NCBI GenBank assembly: GCA_903916675.1
Contig: CAIWXQ010000011.1
Span: 1 to 51,740 of the forward strand
DNA length: 51,740 nucleotides
DNA from: an uncultured bacterium
GTDB lineage: Bacteria > Verrucomicrobiota > Kiritimatiellia > RFP12 > CAIWXQ01
Reading direction: 5' to 3'
The position numbers were made by a program, and so were the translations under genes. This document shows, one piece after another, positions 21,322 to 29,309 of the stretch. Numbering within the stretch: the first letter of the stretch is position 1; the number at the start of each line of letters is the position of its first letter. The notes beneath the pieces were generated by a model. The model saw nothing but the letters and a program-made list of their open reading frames with translations. It was not told the origin of the DNA and searched no databases.

Positions 21322-22112
21322 CGTGCTTCTCCTGTTGCAGCCCCGAACAAAGCGGGCGCTGTTTCGAGCAACTCAAATGCCAGCCGGCGCGGTGCCGGGG
21401 GCGTATCGAGGTGACAACGCATGAATATACCAAGAAACCGGCGCGAACCAAGCGAAAGATGCGGGGCAGTCTCCGGTTCCCGACCGGCCAGGCTGCGGAG
21501 ATGCCCGGCCACATCGCGGTGCAGGGTGACGGTCGGCTCGGTGGGCATCAGCGCGGCGGTGTGGCGGCAGCAGGCGCGGCCGGAGGCGAGGGCGAAGCGC
21601 AGCCAGGGGTGCTCTGGCGTGTGGCAGGTGGGGCAGAGGTCGAGGTGTGGCAGAAGCCCCAGGTGCTGGAGGAGTTTCAGTTCGAACCGCAGGATGCCTT
21701 CGGCGTCGGGAGGGGACTGGCGCAGCCGGTCAAGCGCCGAGCCCAGCAGGCGATAGATGTCGGCCGACTCCTGTCCGGGCTGCGCGACACGCGACAGCAG
21801 GTCGCAATAGTAACTGGCCGTGGTGACGCGCCGCCAGTCGTCGCGCAGTTCGTCGCGCGGTTCGAGCGGCGAGCACTCCCGGATGGCATGTGCGCCGTTG
21901 TGATCGCGGCGGTAGAAGAGAAGCTCGCAGGTGGCGAAAAGGTCGTACTGGCCGAGGAACGCGCTCTTGGGGCGGCAGGCGCCCTTTACCACGGTTGCGA
22001 TGCGGCCGTGTTCTGGCGAGAGCCATGTGACCACATGCGATGTGCGCGAGAAGGGGTTGATGCGCAGCGCAATGGCCTCGGTCCGGAGAATCGCTGGCGC
22101 GGTCAAGTCCAT
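21318..22112 (-). CDS. recO: DNA repair protein RecO
   Basis: The 264-residue protein has an N-terminal OB fold (RTEAIALRINPFSRTSHVV, then GRIATVVKGACRPKS) and a helical C-terminal domain with a zinc-binding CPTC (near residue 170) and a later Cys. RecO works with RecR to load RecA onto SSB-coated DNA. A possible -10 box TATGCT lies 9 nt before the ATG, with only a weak -35 (TGGACC), again a near-leaderless arrangement. The gene overlaps the PpiC-like lipoprotein gene downstream. Confidence 0.9.
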   Translation of the reverse strand: MDLTAPAILRTEAIALRINPFSRTSHVVTWLSPEHGRIATVVKGACRPKSAFLGQYDLFATCELLFYRRDHNGAHAIRECSPLEPRDELRDDWRRVTTASYYCDLLSRVAQPGQESADIYRLLGSALDRLRQSPPDAEGILRFELKLLQHLGLLPHLDLCPTCHTPEHPWLRFALASGRACCRHTAALMPTEPTVTLHRDVAGHLRSLAGREPETAPHLSLGSRRFLGIFMRCHLDTPPAPRRLAFELLETAPALFGAATGEAR

Positions 22113-22232
22113 GCGTCATTCAGCATACGGCAGGTGCGTTGCGCGGGTCCATTGCGGAATCGCCGGACGTCAGCGTTCAGGCTGAGGCGTGCTCTGCGCG
22201 CCGATAGCCTGCGACGCTTGGTCGGATATTCC

Positions 22233-22616
22233 TCATTTCAAATACTCACACTGGTGTTTCCGGCCTGGTTTCCACAGTTGCCATGTCCCGTAGAAGGTGT
22301 TGTACCAGAGCCGGAGGTGTTCCACCCCTTCCTTTTGGAAACTGAACTTGAACGATGCATCCGGCTTTCCGTCTCTCGCGATTCGCACGAGGTGTTCAGA
22401 TGATACGTCGAGATTTGTGAAGACGCCGCACCGGGTCGTTGTGATTGCCTGCGGAGAATGCCCATCAATCGAGACAGTGAATATGCTCGCAGTCGTTGCC
22501 CCAGTTGTGTTTGCCCGCCACGTGTCGTTTGTCGTGATTGAATCAACACAAACAAGACCGCCTGCATGGGCTATATTGCAAAAGGCAACGCCAATGAAAA
22601 CTATAATCTTTCTCAT
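22233..22616 (-). CDS. Small secreted protein of unknown function
   Basis: The 127-residue product has a signal peptide (MRKIIVFIGVAFCNIAHAG, cleavage near residue 18) and then a Thr-rich beta-looking segment followed by a charged C-terminal part ending KHQCEYLK. Two or three cysteines could pair in the periplasm. I recognise no family. It is less GC-rich than the core and lies 29 nt behind the next gene on the same strand, so those two are likely co-transcribed. Confidence 0.6.
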   Translation of the reverse strand: MRKIIVFIGVAFCNIAHAGGLVCVDSITTNDTWRANTTGATTASIFTVSIDGHSPQAITTTRCGVFTNLDVSSEHLVRIARDGKPDASFKFSFQKEGVEHLRLWYNTFYGTWQLWKPGRKHQCEYLK

Positions 22617-22645
22617 CATCTTCCGCCTCTTGTTCGTCCCGGTTA

Positions 22646-23152
22646 TTATCGCTCCTCTGAGTTTCGCTTCCAGCAGATGAACCTATTGTTGCTGGTTGAC
22701 CCCATCGCCTTGATGACAGTTTCATTGTCGAATCCGGGTAGTTGCTGGAATCGTGTCAGCAATTCTTTGATTCCCTGAGCACTTCCAGAGACCGCGCAAC
22801 CGCCAGCGCTGCCGACCAGCATCCAGTACACGTCTTCCTGTGCCGGGCCTCCGTCCGTTGTCACGATACCGACTTCCTGCAAGTCCTCCCAACGCACCGT
22901 TTCGATCTTGCCGTCCGGCAACGTGCGCGTGACGGAGACATCATCGAAGGCGACCTGGTCAATCTGGACGGACCGCCGTGAGTTGAAAGCGTACAACGCA
23001 ACCGGGATGAGCACGACGAAGAGAACGATCGGAATCCACCCCGGCCACGAGGGGAGCCATGTGCTCTGGACTGCAAACTCGCCAAACGGGACCACAAGAA
23101 GGCAAGCGACCGCAGCGAGGCAACGCAGATTATCTCTGGTCTGATCCTTCAT
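22646..23152 (-). CDS. Two-helix membrane protein with a PH-like cytosolic domain, unknown function
   Basis: The 168-residue product has two hydrophobic helices (about residues 10-27 and 36-55) and then a soluble domain beginning VAFDDVSVTRTLPDG, with VRWEDLQEVGIVTTDGGP, CAVSGSAQGIKELLTR and QLPGFDNETVIKAMGSTSN. From memory the last motifs recur in conserved hypothetical proteins of scattered bacteria; the domain order resembles bacterial PH-domain membrane proteins. There is no clear Shine-Dalgarno sequence. Moderate GC and its neighbours suggest an accessory cassette. Confidence 0.65.
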   Translation of the reverse strand: MKDQTRDNLRCLAAVACLLVVPFGEFAVQSTWLPSWPGWIPIVLFVVLIPVALYAFNSRRSVQIDQVAFDDVSVTRTLPDGKIETVRWEDLQEVGIVTTDGGPAQEDVYWMLVGSAGGCAVSGSAQGIKELLTRFQQLPGFDNETVIKAMGSTSNNRFICWKRNSEER

Positions 23153-23258
23153 GATTCATCAGGCGAACGTCGGGCCTGTGCGGCCGCCGCCTTCTTGGTC
23201 TGTAACTCCGAGTGGCCCAGCGCTGGCGGCGATCCGCACCAGGCCTTGGTTGTGCATT

Positions 23259-23624
23259 TCAGTCTTCGTATATCAGCCAAGCACGGCCATGTTTGATCTC
23301 GAACTTGAGTCCTGTCAACTTTGCCATGGTCTTGATCGAGTCGTAGAGGGACAGTTGTTGAGCCGTGAATGTGACCTGTGGAATCTTGTCTCTGGCAGGT
23401 AGTGGGAGAACAAGAATCGTCTCTGTGGCGGGGTCTATCGGGCCATCGGCTATGGGTGCATTATAGAACTGCATGATGTCCCAGATATGTGCATCCACAA
23501 ACACGGTTTCAGGAATGATTACCGCCTTCAACTTTGTTTCCACGGCGCGATCGGCATCGGACATGCAGCCGGATAACATGGTCGCCATGGCAACCGCACA
23601 CCCCCATGACTTTGCCAGGCGCAT
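23259..23624 (-). CDS. Small lipoprotein with an STN-like (secretin/TonB short N-terminal) domain
   Basis: The 121-residue product starts at ATG 23624, preceded by AAGAGGAAG. It has a lipoprotein signal with lipobox MLSGC (Cys near residue 20). The rest resembles the STN fold seen at the N-terminus of secretins and TonB receptors: IPETVFVDAHIWDIMQFYN, a beta strand LVLPL, then IPQVTFTAQQLSLYDSIKTM and LTGLKFEIKHGRAWLI. Here it stands alone, tethered to a membrane. The open frame extends upstream to 23720 through a tandem 21-mer repeat and is not coding-like. Copy 2 of the shared element lies 71 nt upstream in the same orientation. Confidence 0.6.
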   Translation of the reverse strand: MRLAKSWGCAVAMATMLSGCMSDADRAVETKLKAVIIPETVFVDAHIWDIMQFYNAPIADGPIDPATETILVLPLPARDKIPQVTFTAQQLSLYDSIKTMAKLTGLKFEIKHGRAWLIYED

Positions 23625-23670
23625 TGTCTTCCTCTTCTTCTCTTCATTGCACAACGTGATTTCGGACTCC

Positions 23671-23712
23671 ATACAGGATGCCCGGCACTTTATACAGGAT
23701 GCCCGGCACTTT
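23671..23712. repeat. Tandem duplication of a 21-mer
   Basis: ATACAGGATGCCCGGCACTT plus T occurs twice head to tail (23671-23691 and 23692-23712) without mismatch. The second unit overlaps the end of shared-element copy 2, so the end of that element has been duplicated. Both lie upstream of the STN-like lipoprotein gene. Confidence 0.85.
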
Positions 23713-23775
23713 GATAGCAATCACGTGCCGGCAACCGACGCGGCAAGGTTACTTCCGTTCTTTGCCGCGTGTCAA
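23696..23775 (-). repeat. Shared upstream element, copy 2
   Basis: Read on the minus strand, this ~80-nt stretch matches 1339-1418, with TTGACAC at its start, AAGTAACCTTGCC in the middle and CGTGATTGC plus CAAAGTGCC towards its end. It points at the STN-like lipoprotein gene. The rest of the 384-nt gap to efp holds a hairpin at 23825-23855 and about 150 nt with no recognised content. Confidence 0.6.
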
Positions 23776-23824
23776 TGATGCGGGGAACGGATTCCCGATG
23801 ACGGGAGTAGCGGGGTCGCCGGCT

Positions 23825-23855
23825 TGTCCTCCGGAGCCTTGGCAAAGGAGGGACA
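23825..23855. repeat. Inverted repeat in the intergenic region before efp
   Basis: TGTCCTCC (23825-23832) and GGAGGGACA (23847-23855) pair with one bulged base around a 14-nt loop. No U-tract follows. It is probably a dispersed intergenic repeat; function unknown. Confidence 0.4.
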
Positions 23856-24008
23856 CGCCGCCGGACGAGTAGGCCGGCGCGTCCTCGCGCCGAGCCCAAG
23901 AGAAGGAAGAGACGAACGCTGGGAATGTTGGGGCTGCGGCGAGGACGCCGCGCCCTACTCTTTGCGGCTACAGATTTGTCTTCGCAGATTACTAAGCTGC
24001 GGGCAGAA

Positions 24009-24572
24009 TCACGACCGCACGCGGTCGACGTACTCGCCGCTGCGGGTGTCCACGCGCACGATGTCGCCCTCGTTGACGAAGAGCGGCACGGAGAGCTCGA
24101 ATCCGCCCGCGAGCGTGGCAGGCTTCATGACCTTGCCGGAAGCGGTGTTACCGCGCGCGCCCGGTTCGCATTTCACGATCTTGCGCTCCACGAAAACCGG
24201 CAGGGTCATCTCGATGACCAGTTCGTTGTAAAAGAGGGCGTCGCACGCCATGTCGTCGGCCAGGAAGAAACGCTGCTGGCCGAGCACCGCCTCGCTGACG
24301 CGCACTTCCTCGAAGTTCTCGTTCGTGAAGATGTAGGTGTTCCCCTCCGTATAGGAGAATCGCAACGGACGCTGGCTCAACTCGGGCTTCTCGAACTTGT
24401 CGTTCGAGCGGAAGCTGCGGCTCATGGACGATCCGCTGAGCATGTTCTTCAGCTTGCAGTTGTAGATCGCCTGTCCCTTGCCCGGCTTGCTGAAGTCAAA
24501 ATCGGTGACGATCCATGGCTGGCCGTCGATCTCGATCTTCAGTCCCTTGCGTAGGTCGGATGCGTCGTACAT
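24009..24572 (-). CDS. efp: Translation elongation factor P
   Basis: The 187-residue protein has the three beta-barrel domains of EF-P: MYDASDLRKGLKIEIDGQPW at the N-terminus, the modification loop KPGKGQA with Lys32 at the tip, and the C-terminal GGFELSVPLFVNEGDIVRVD with the DTRSGEYVDRV ending. EF-P relieves ribosome stalling at polyproline. The KPGKGQ loop is of the lysine type; no modification enzyme is in the window. AAGGA lies 8 nt before the ATG, with a promoter upstream. Confidence 0.96.
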   Translation of the reverse strand: MYDASDLRKGLKIEIDGQPWIVTDFDFSKPGKGQAIYNCKLKNMLSGSSMSRSFRSNDKFEKPELSQRPLRFSYTEGNTYIFTNENFEEVRVSEAVLGQQRFFLADDMACDALFYNELVIEMTLPVFVERKIVKCEPGARGNTASGKVMKPATLAGGFELSVPLFVNEGDIVRVDTRSGEYVDRVRS

Positions 24573-24608
24573 GGGGAATCCTTCGCGGTTCGAAGAAAAA
24601 CGGCTGGC

Positions 24609-24637
24609 ATCCTACCGACCCGCGGCAGCGGCGTCAA
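24609..24637 (-). promoter_or_regulatory. efp promoter
   Basis: On the minus strand TTGACG (24632-24637), a 17-nt spacer and TAGGAT (24609-24614) predict a start near 24602 and a 30-nt leader containing the Shine-Dalgarno sequence. Confidence 0.6.
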
Positions 24638-24722
24638 GGGCGCAGGGCGCATGGCTCAGGGCAGGCAGGCGGGTGTGGATACAGAGGGCATAGAGGGGAG
24701 ATGAGGGCACCGAGGGAGTAGT

Positions 24723-24739
24723 GCAGGCGTCCCGCCTGC
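24723..24739. repeat. GC-rich 7-3-7 hairpin, second copy
   Basis: GCAGGCG-TCC-CGCCTGC is built like the hairpin at 1311-1327. The surrounding 24640-24860 has CAGAGG- and CTCTGTG-like words and no gene. Confidence 0.5.
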
Positions 24740-24864
24740 CGGAGGCTGACGGGTGTGGGCGCAGAGCAGACAGAGCCCACAGAGGGTTTTGGCTGTGTGC
24801 AACACGCGGCCCGGGTCCTCAGTGTAATCATCGCCCCTCTGTGTTCTCTGTGTCCCGCCCCTCG

Positions 24865-25989
24865 TTACTGCTGCGAAGCCGTTTCCAGCGTCAGGTCGGC
24901 CAGCTTCGCGGCGGCGTCAGGGCAGGCAAGTTGCCGCAGGGCCTGGCGCATGGCGGCGCGGCGGGCGGGGTCGCTGCGGAGCGCCTCGATGTCGGTCGCC
25001 AGCGTGGCGGGCGTCAGCTCCGGCTGCAGGCGCAGCAGCGCGCCGCCGGACTGCACCAGGGCCTCAGCGTTGAGCCGCTGATGGCCGCGCACGGCCGTGG
25101 GCAGCGGGATCAGGATCGCCGGCACGCCGCAGAGGCAGAGCTCGAAGCAGGTGGCGGCGCCGGCGCGACAGATGGCGATGTCAGCGCTGGCATAGGCGCG
25201 CCCCATCTCGCGCAGGAAGGCGTGTACCTGCACGTCGGCCCCGGCCACGGTGTAACGGGTGCGCAGGGCAGCTTCCTCAGCCGGACCGCACTGGTGGATG
25301 GCGCGAATGCCAGCGCCGCGGCGGTGCAAATCGAGGAGCGTTTCGCAGACCAGCTCGTTGACCGTATGTGCGCCCAGGCTGCCGCCGGTAATGAGGACGG
25401 TGAACGCCGCTTTGGGGGCTGTGGTTGAGCCGGATAGGGCGGAACCACCGGCCCCGCCGTTGGCAGGCGCAGGACCTTCCATTGGCAACTGCCCCGCCAG
25501 TTCCGTGCGCACCGGCATGCCGGTGACGGCTGTGCGGCGGCTGGGGAGATGGGCGGCGCTGGCGGCAAAGCTGAGTGCCGTGACGCGGGCGAAGCGCGCA
25601 AGGAACACAACCGCCTTGCCGGGAACGGCGTTGGCCTCGTGCAGCACCACGGGGATTCCGAGCCACCGCGCCACCAATACAGGCGCCACGCTGGAGTAGC
25701 ACCCCATGGCGAGCACGACGTCCGGCCGCGCGCGCCGCATCGTGCGCCACACGCGCCAAAGCGTGACAAGGAAAGCCGGCAGATTGACCGGAGTGAGCGG
25801 CCGTGCGCCGGTGCGGAAGATAGGCCCGTTCCAACCGCGGAGCGTTTCAGTCTCTACGCTGCGGCGGCCGGAGATCCAGAGCTCCGGCGTGTGACCACAC
25901 TGCTGCAGCACCTGCGCCGTGGCCAGCCCCGGGAAGACATGACCACCGGTGCCGCCGCAGGAGATGAGTATGCGTTTTTTCTTGTCCAT
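24865..25989 (-). CDS. murG: MurG, lipid II synthase (GlcNAc transferase)
   Basis: The 374-residue GT-B enzyme adds GlcNAc to lipid I at the inner face of the membrane. Seen: GGTGGHVFPG (residues 12-21), MGCYSSVAPVLVA, VVLHEANAVPGK, and in the C-domain VLITGGSLGAHTVNE, RAGAATCFELCLCGVPAILI and GHQRLNAEAL. Between the domains, at about residues 168-195, there is a low-complexity Gly/Ala/Pro/Ser/Thr-rich linker longer than usual. It follows murJ on the same strand, so synthesis and flipping of lipid II are encoded together. Confidence 0.95.
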   Translation of the reverse strand: MDKKKRILISCGGTGGHVFPGLATAQVLQQCGHTPELWISGRRSVETETLRGWNGPIFRTGARPLTPVNLPAFLVTLWRVWRTMRRARPDVVLAMGCYSSVAPVLVARWLGIPVVLHEANAVPGKAVVFLARFARVTALSFAASAAHLPSRRTAVTGMPVRTELAGQLPMEGPAPANGGAGGSALSGSTTAPKAAFTVLITGGSLGAHTVNELVCETLLDLHRRGAGIRAIHQCGPAEEAALRTRYTVAGADVQVHAFLREMGRAYASADIAICRAGAATCFELCLCGVPAILIPLPTAVRGHQRLNAEALVQSGGALLRLQPELTPATLATDIEALRSDPARRAAMRQALRQLACPDAAAKLADLTLETASQQ

Positions 25990-26017
25990 GACCTTTTTTT
26001 GTGCGGGGCAAAAAATG

Positions 26018-26069
26018 GAATTCAGGATTCAGAATCCAGAAGACTTCTGACCTCTGGCCTCTGACCTCT
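26018..26069 (+). repeat. Word-like repeat cluster at the murJ 3' end, including GACCTCT heptads
   Basis: Read on the plus strand, GATTC/GAATCC-type words (26018-26040) are followed by four heptads GACTTCT, GACCTCT, GGCCTCT, GACCTCT (26042-26069). The heptads are read through by the last codons of murJ on the minus strand, giving its RSEARGQKSSGF end. Confidence 0.6.
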
Positions 26070-27690
26070 GGTCATCCGGCTTTTTCCGATGCCGGAAGTC
26101 AGCGATCGCGTTGCGCAGGGCCGCAGGGCAGAGGAGGTGGACGAGCAGCAGGTAGACGCCACCGGAAGCGAGCCCGGCGCCGGCGAGCGCGGTCAGTTGC
26201 AGCAGTTTGGCGATGTGGATCGCGTGGCGGAGCCCGGCCACGAGCCAGAGATAGGATTCCCACGCCGCGAGCGCCATGCCGAGCATCGCGACGCACACGC
26301 CGGCGACGGTCGGCAGGATGGCGCGCAGTTTCGGCGCGCCGGTCTGGCGATGGAGTTCGTGCCAGAGCGCCAGGCTGTTGATCAGGCTGACGAGTACGGT
26401 GGAGGCGATCAGGCCGACGTGCTTCCACCCCTGCGGCCAGGTGAGCACGAAGAGAATATTCAGCGCGAGGTTCAGGGCCACGCCCCAGATCGCCACGCGG
26501 GTCGGCGTACGGGTGTCCTTGAGCGCGTAGAACGCGGGCGTCAGCACCCGCTGGATGCTGAAGAACACGACCCCGGGGGCGAAGGCTGCCAGCGCGCGCA
26601 TGGTCCAGATTGCGTCCTGCGACGTGAATTTTCCGTGAAGATAAACCACCTCTACGGCGGGAAGGGCCAGCACGGCCATGGCCACCGCGGCGGGTGCGGA
26701 GATCAGGATGGCATGGCGGAGCGACTGCTCAACGGTGACGCGCAGAGCGGCCGATTCGTTGCGCGCCACCTGCCGTGAGAAAGTCGGCAGGAGCACGGTG
26801 CCGAGCGCGGTGCCGAAGAGTCCCAGCGGCAGGTAGGCGATGGTCTCCGCATATCCGAGGATGGCGGGCGCCCAGGGTGCGGCCCACATGGCGATGAAGT
26901 CATCTACGGCTACGTTGATCTGGAAAACCGAGGCGCCGAGCATCACGGGCGCCATGTTGCGCAGGATGCGGCGCAGCGCTTCGTCGCGCCGCCAGTCTAG
27001 GCGAAAGCGCAGGCGCAGGCCGCGCCGGCGGAGTTCCGGGAGTTGCACCACGATCTGGATGACGCCGGCGAACAGCACGGACCAGGCGACCACACGGATG
27101 CGCGCGAGTGCCTCGCCCGGCACGAACCACCAGACACCGAGCATGGCGGCGATCATGGTCAGGTTCAGGAAGACCGGTGCGAACGCAGGGACGGCGAACG
27201 AGCGTAGCGCGTTGAGCATCCCCATGATCAGCGCGGCGAGGCAGATCAGCGGCGCATAGGGCAGCATGATGCGCAGCATGGGAAGGATGGCTGCCCAGCG
27301 GCTGTCCGGCGCGAACCACCAGTGTTGCAGCGCGAGCGCGAGCAGAATGCCGGCGGCGGTGACAGCGCTCAACACGGCGACCAACAGGCCGGCCACGTGG
27401 CTGGCGAGCCGGTTGGCGGCTTCCGGGCCGTCGCGCTCGTGAATCTCAGTGAAGATCGGGATAAATGCGGCGGAAAGCGCGCCTTCGCCAAAGAGGCGCC
27501 GGAAGAGGTTGGGGATGCGGAAGGCGATGTTGAAAGCCGACTTGGCCAGGCCGGCGCCGAAGAGCCAGGCCATCAGCATCTCGCGCGGCAGGCCGGCGAG
27601 GCGGCTGAGCCACGTCATGCCGCCGACCACGGACGTGGCGCGCAGGATCGGTGCGGCTTCGGCGGGGGAGGATGAAGAGTCAGTGGTCAT
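26029..27690 (-). CDS. murJ: MurJ, lipid II flippase (MviN family)
   Basis: The 553-residue inner-membrane protein has about 14 hydrophobic helices and the MOP-superfamily hallmarks GGMTWLSRLAGLPREMLMAW near the N-terminus, FRIPNLFRRLFGEGALSAAF at about 57-76 and, in the middle, GYAETIAYLPLGLFGTALGT and AFYALKDTRTPTRVA. It flips lipid II to the periplasm. The C-terminal dozen residues are encoded by an intergenic-type heptad repeat and look like a read-through extension. No Shine-Dalgarno sequence is evident before the ATG. It lies between lpxK and murG. Confidence 0.95.
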   Translation of the reverse strand: MTTDSSSSPAEAAPILRATSVVGGMTWLSRLAGLPREMLMAWLFGAGLAKSAFNIAFRIPNLFRRLFGEGALSAAFIPIFTEIHERDGPEAANRLASHVAGLLVAVLSAVTAAGILLALALQHWWFAPDSRWAAILPMLRIMLPYAPLICLAALIMGMLNALRSFAVPAFAPVFLNLTMIAAMLGVWWFVPGEALARIRVVAWSVLFAGVIQIVVQLPELRRRGLRLRFRLDWRRDEALRRILRNMAPVMLGASVFQINVAVDDFIAMWAAPWAPAILGYAETIAYLPLGLFGTALGTVLLPTFSRQVARNESAALRVTVEQSLRHAILISAPAAVAMAVLALPAVEVVYLHGKFTSQDAIWTMRALAAFAPGVVFFSIQRVLTPAFYALKDTRTPTRVAIWGVALNLALNILFVLTWPQGWKHVGLIASTVLVSLINSLALWHELHRQTGAPKLRAILPTVAGVCVAMLGMALAAWESYLWLVAGLRHAIHIAKLLQLTALAGAGLASGGVYLLLVHLLCPAALRNAIADFRHRKKPDDQRSEARGQKSSGF

Positions 27691-27717
27691 TTGTCAGTGG
27701 AGGCACATCGAATGAAA

Positions 27718-27748
27718 CCGCAGAATATCGAATATCGAACCGCAGAAT
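27718..27748. repeat. CCGCAGAATATCGAA-type intergenic repeat
   Basis: CCGCAGAAT occurs at both ends of this stretch, separated by ATATCGAATATCGAA, in the 107-nt gap between murJ and lpxK. A related stretch is at 42351-42381. Confidence 0.5.
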
Positions 27749-27797
27749 CGTGAAGGGCTGCAGGGAGGCGGGATATATCCTTCGACATGCTGGCGGT

Positions 27798-29000
27798 TCA
27801 CTCTTTCGATGCCGTCTTCTTCCCCTCGCGCCCGCTCCGGAAGCAGATGTGGGCCACGGCCTGGGCGAAGTTTTCGGCGCCGCGGAGGATCTCGATGTCT
27901 ACGCGCAGATAGTAGATCGGCACGGCGGGGTTCTCGAGGCGCGGCAGGCGCACGGCGTCCTTTTCGGTGCAGATCACGGCCCGGGCGCCGATCTCGTCGG
28001 CGCGATTGACGGCGTCGATGATCTCCTGCGCGACGAAGCGGTGATGGTCGGCAAAGCGCTCGCTTTCGATGACCCGCGCGCCCATGTTGCGCAGGGAATT
28101 CTCGAAGCTTTGGGGCGCGGCGATGCCCGAGAGGGCCAGGACCGGCAGGTCCTGCAGGAACGCGAGCGGCTGCTGCGCGGCGGTGAAGGCGTTGCGCAGG
28201 CCGCGCGGCTCGTGGCGGCACTCGATGATCTCCGCACCGGGACAGAGTTCGGTGACGCGCTGGCGCAGCTCCTCGGTGCGGCCGTCGGACTTGGTGAGGA
28301 AGATGAAGTTGGCGCGTCGCAGGTTTTTCACGGGCTCGCGCAGGACGCCGCGGGGCAGGAGGTTTGTGTTGCCGAATGGGTTGGTACAGTCCACGAGCAC
28401 CAGTTCCAGACGGTGCTTGAGCTTCTGGTACTGGAAGCCGTCATCGAGCACCAGTGTGTCGCAGCCGAACTTGCGCACGGCGTAGCGGCCGCTCTTGACG
28501 CGGTTGCGGTCTACGAGCACGACCACGCCGGGGAGGTTCACAGCGAGCATGTAGGGTTCATCGCCGCCCATCTCGCTGTCGAGCAGCACGTGGTGACCGT
28601 CGCTGACCACGCGCGGGTGTGCGAGCTGCTCGCGGAAGAGGCGTTCATACCACGGCAGCTCCTTCTTGCGGTAGCCGCGGCTGAGGATGGCGACCTTGCG
28701 GCCGGCCTGCTGGAGCTCGCGCGCGAAGGCCTCGACCACGGGGGTTTTGCCGGTGCCGCCGACCGTGATATTGCCGACGCTGATGACTTGGCATCCCAGC
28801 GGATAGCGCTGCAGGATGCCGATCTCATAGAGGCACAGGCGAAACTGCACCGCGGCACGGAACAGGTGGGAGGAGCCTTTCAGGACCAGCAGGAGCAGGC
28901 GGACGGGCCACGGATGCCCCTGGTCTGCGCCGGGATGCTGGATCAGACGCAGCAGATAGCGTTCGAAGCGTTCGTAGCGTTTGATGGGCGTTCGTGGCAT
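27798..29000 (-). CDS. lpxK: Tetraacyldisaccharide 4'-kinase
   Basis: The 400-residue enzyme phosphorylates the lipid A precursor disaccharide at the 4' position. Seen: an N-terminal hydrophobic/amphipathic segment ([20 protein letters not shown]), P-loop [14 protein letters not shown] at about residues 73-86, [38 protein letters not shown] and FADHHRF. It is slightly longer than E. coli LpxK. The ATG at 29000 is preferred because the sequence upstream is not conserved-looking and TATTAT, a good -10 box, lies 14 nt before it; there is no Shine-Dalgarno sequence. First of three same-strand envelope genes. Confidence 0.93.
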   Translation of the reverse strand: MPRTPIKRYERFERYLLRLIQHPGADQGHPWPVRLLLLVLKGSSHLFRAAVQFRLCLYEIGILQRYPLGCQVISVGNITVGGTGKTPVVEAFARELQQAGRKVAILSRGYRKKELPWYERLFREQLAHPRVVSDGHHVLLDSEMGGDEPYMLAVNLPGVVVLVDRNRVKSGRYAVRKFGCDTLVLDDGFQYQKLKHRLELVLVDCTNPFGNTNLLPRGVLREPVKNLRRANFIFLTKSDGRTEELRQRVTELCPGAEIIECRHEPRGLRNAFTAAQQPLAFLQDLPVLALSGIAAPQSFENSLRNMGARVIESERFADHHRFVAQEIIDAVNRADEIGARAVICTEKDAVRLPRLENPAVPIYYLRVDIEILRGAENFAQAVAHICFRSGREGKKTASKE

Positions 29001-29059
29001 GTGAGATTGCCAAGATAATACACAGGTGCGGGCAAGGCAATGCGGGAACTGCGGGCGGA

Positions 29060-29089
29060 TTGACGCCAGCGACGTCGGCATGATATAAA
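29060..29089 (+). promoter_or_regulatory. tRNA-Ala promoter
   Basis: TTGACG (29060-29065), 18 nt, then TATAAA (29084-29089). The start would be near 29096, about 25 nt before the mature tRNA. Confidence 0.6.
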
Positions 29090-29121
29090 TCGCCCCTCTT
29101 TGTGGAACGTGCCCCTATTGT

Positions 29122-29198
29122 GGGGGTATAGCTCAGTTGGCTAGAGCGCTTGAATGGCATTCAAGAGGTCGAGGGTTCAACTCCCTCTACCTCCACCA
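29122..29198 (+). tRNA. tRNA-Ala (anticodon GGC)
   Basis: The 77-nt sequence folds as a cloverleaf: acceptor GGGGGTA with TACCTCC, including the G3:U70 pair diagnostic of alanine tRNA; anticodon stem CTTGA/TCAAG around loop ATGGCAT (GGC at 34-36); T-loop GTTCAA; encoded CCA. An intrinsic terminator follows. Confidence 0.96.
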
Positions 29199-29220
29199 AT
29201 TCCGGCACGTTCCCCGGACA

Positions 29221-29254
29221 AAAGGCCGCCGCGCGGTGCGCGAGCGGCTTTTTT
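29221..29254 (+). terminator. Intrinsic terminator after tRNA-Ala
   Basis: GCCGC-CGCGC pairs with GCGCG-A-GCGGC across a short loop and is followed by six T residues. Confidence 0.8.
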
Positions 29255-29272
29255 GTTTGCCGTCGTCCTTCC

Positions 29273-29302
29273 TTGACCCCCTTGCGGGCGCTGTGCTATA
29301 CC
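29273..29302 (+). promoter_or_regulatory. ispE promoter, leaderless geometry
   Basis: TTGACC (29273-29278) and TATACC (29297-29302) are 18 nt apart. Seven bases separate the -10 box from the ATG at 29310, so the mRNA should start at or near the start codon; there is no Shine-Dalgarno sequence. Confidence 0.55.
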
Positions 29303-29309
29303 GCCGCGC

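Noticed and set aside
23153-23258. Integron attC-like site between the STN-like and PH-like genes (and a similar one at 22113-22232)
   Set aside because: Both gaps contain inverted arms (GGCCTGGTGCGG/CCGCACAGGCC; AGCGTCGCAGGCT/AGCCTGAACGCT) and the genes look like cassettes. However, canonical RYYYAAC and GTTRRRY boxes are missing, the third gap is too short, and no integrase is visible. A covariance-model attC search would decide.
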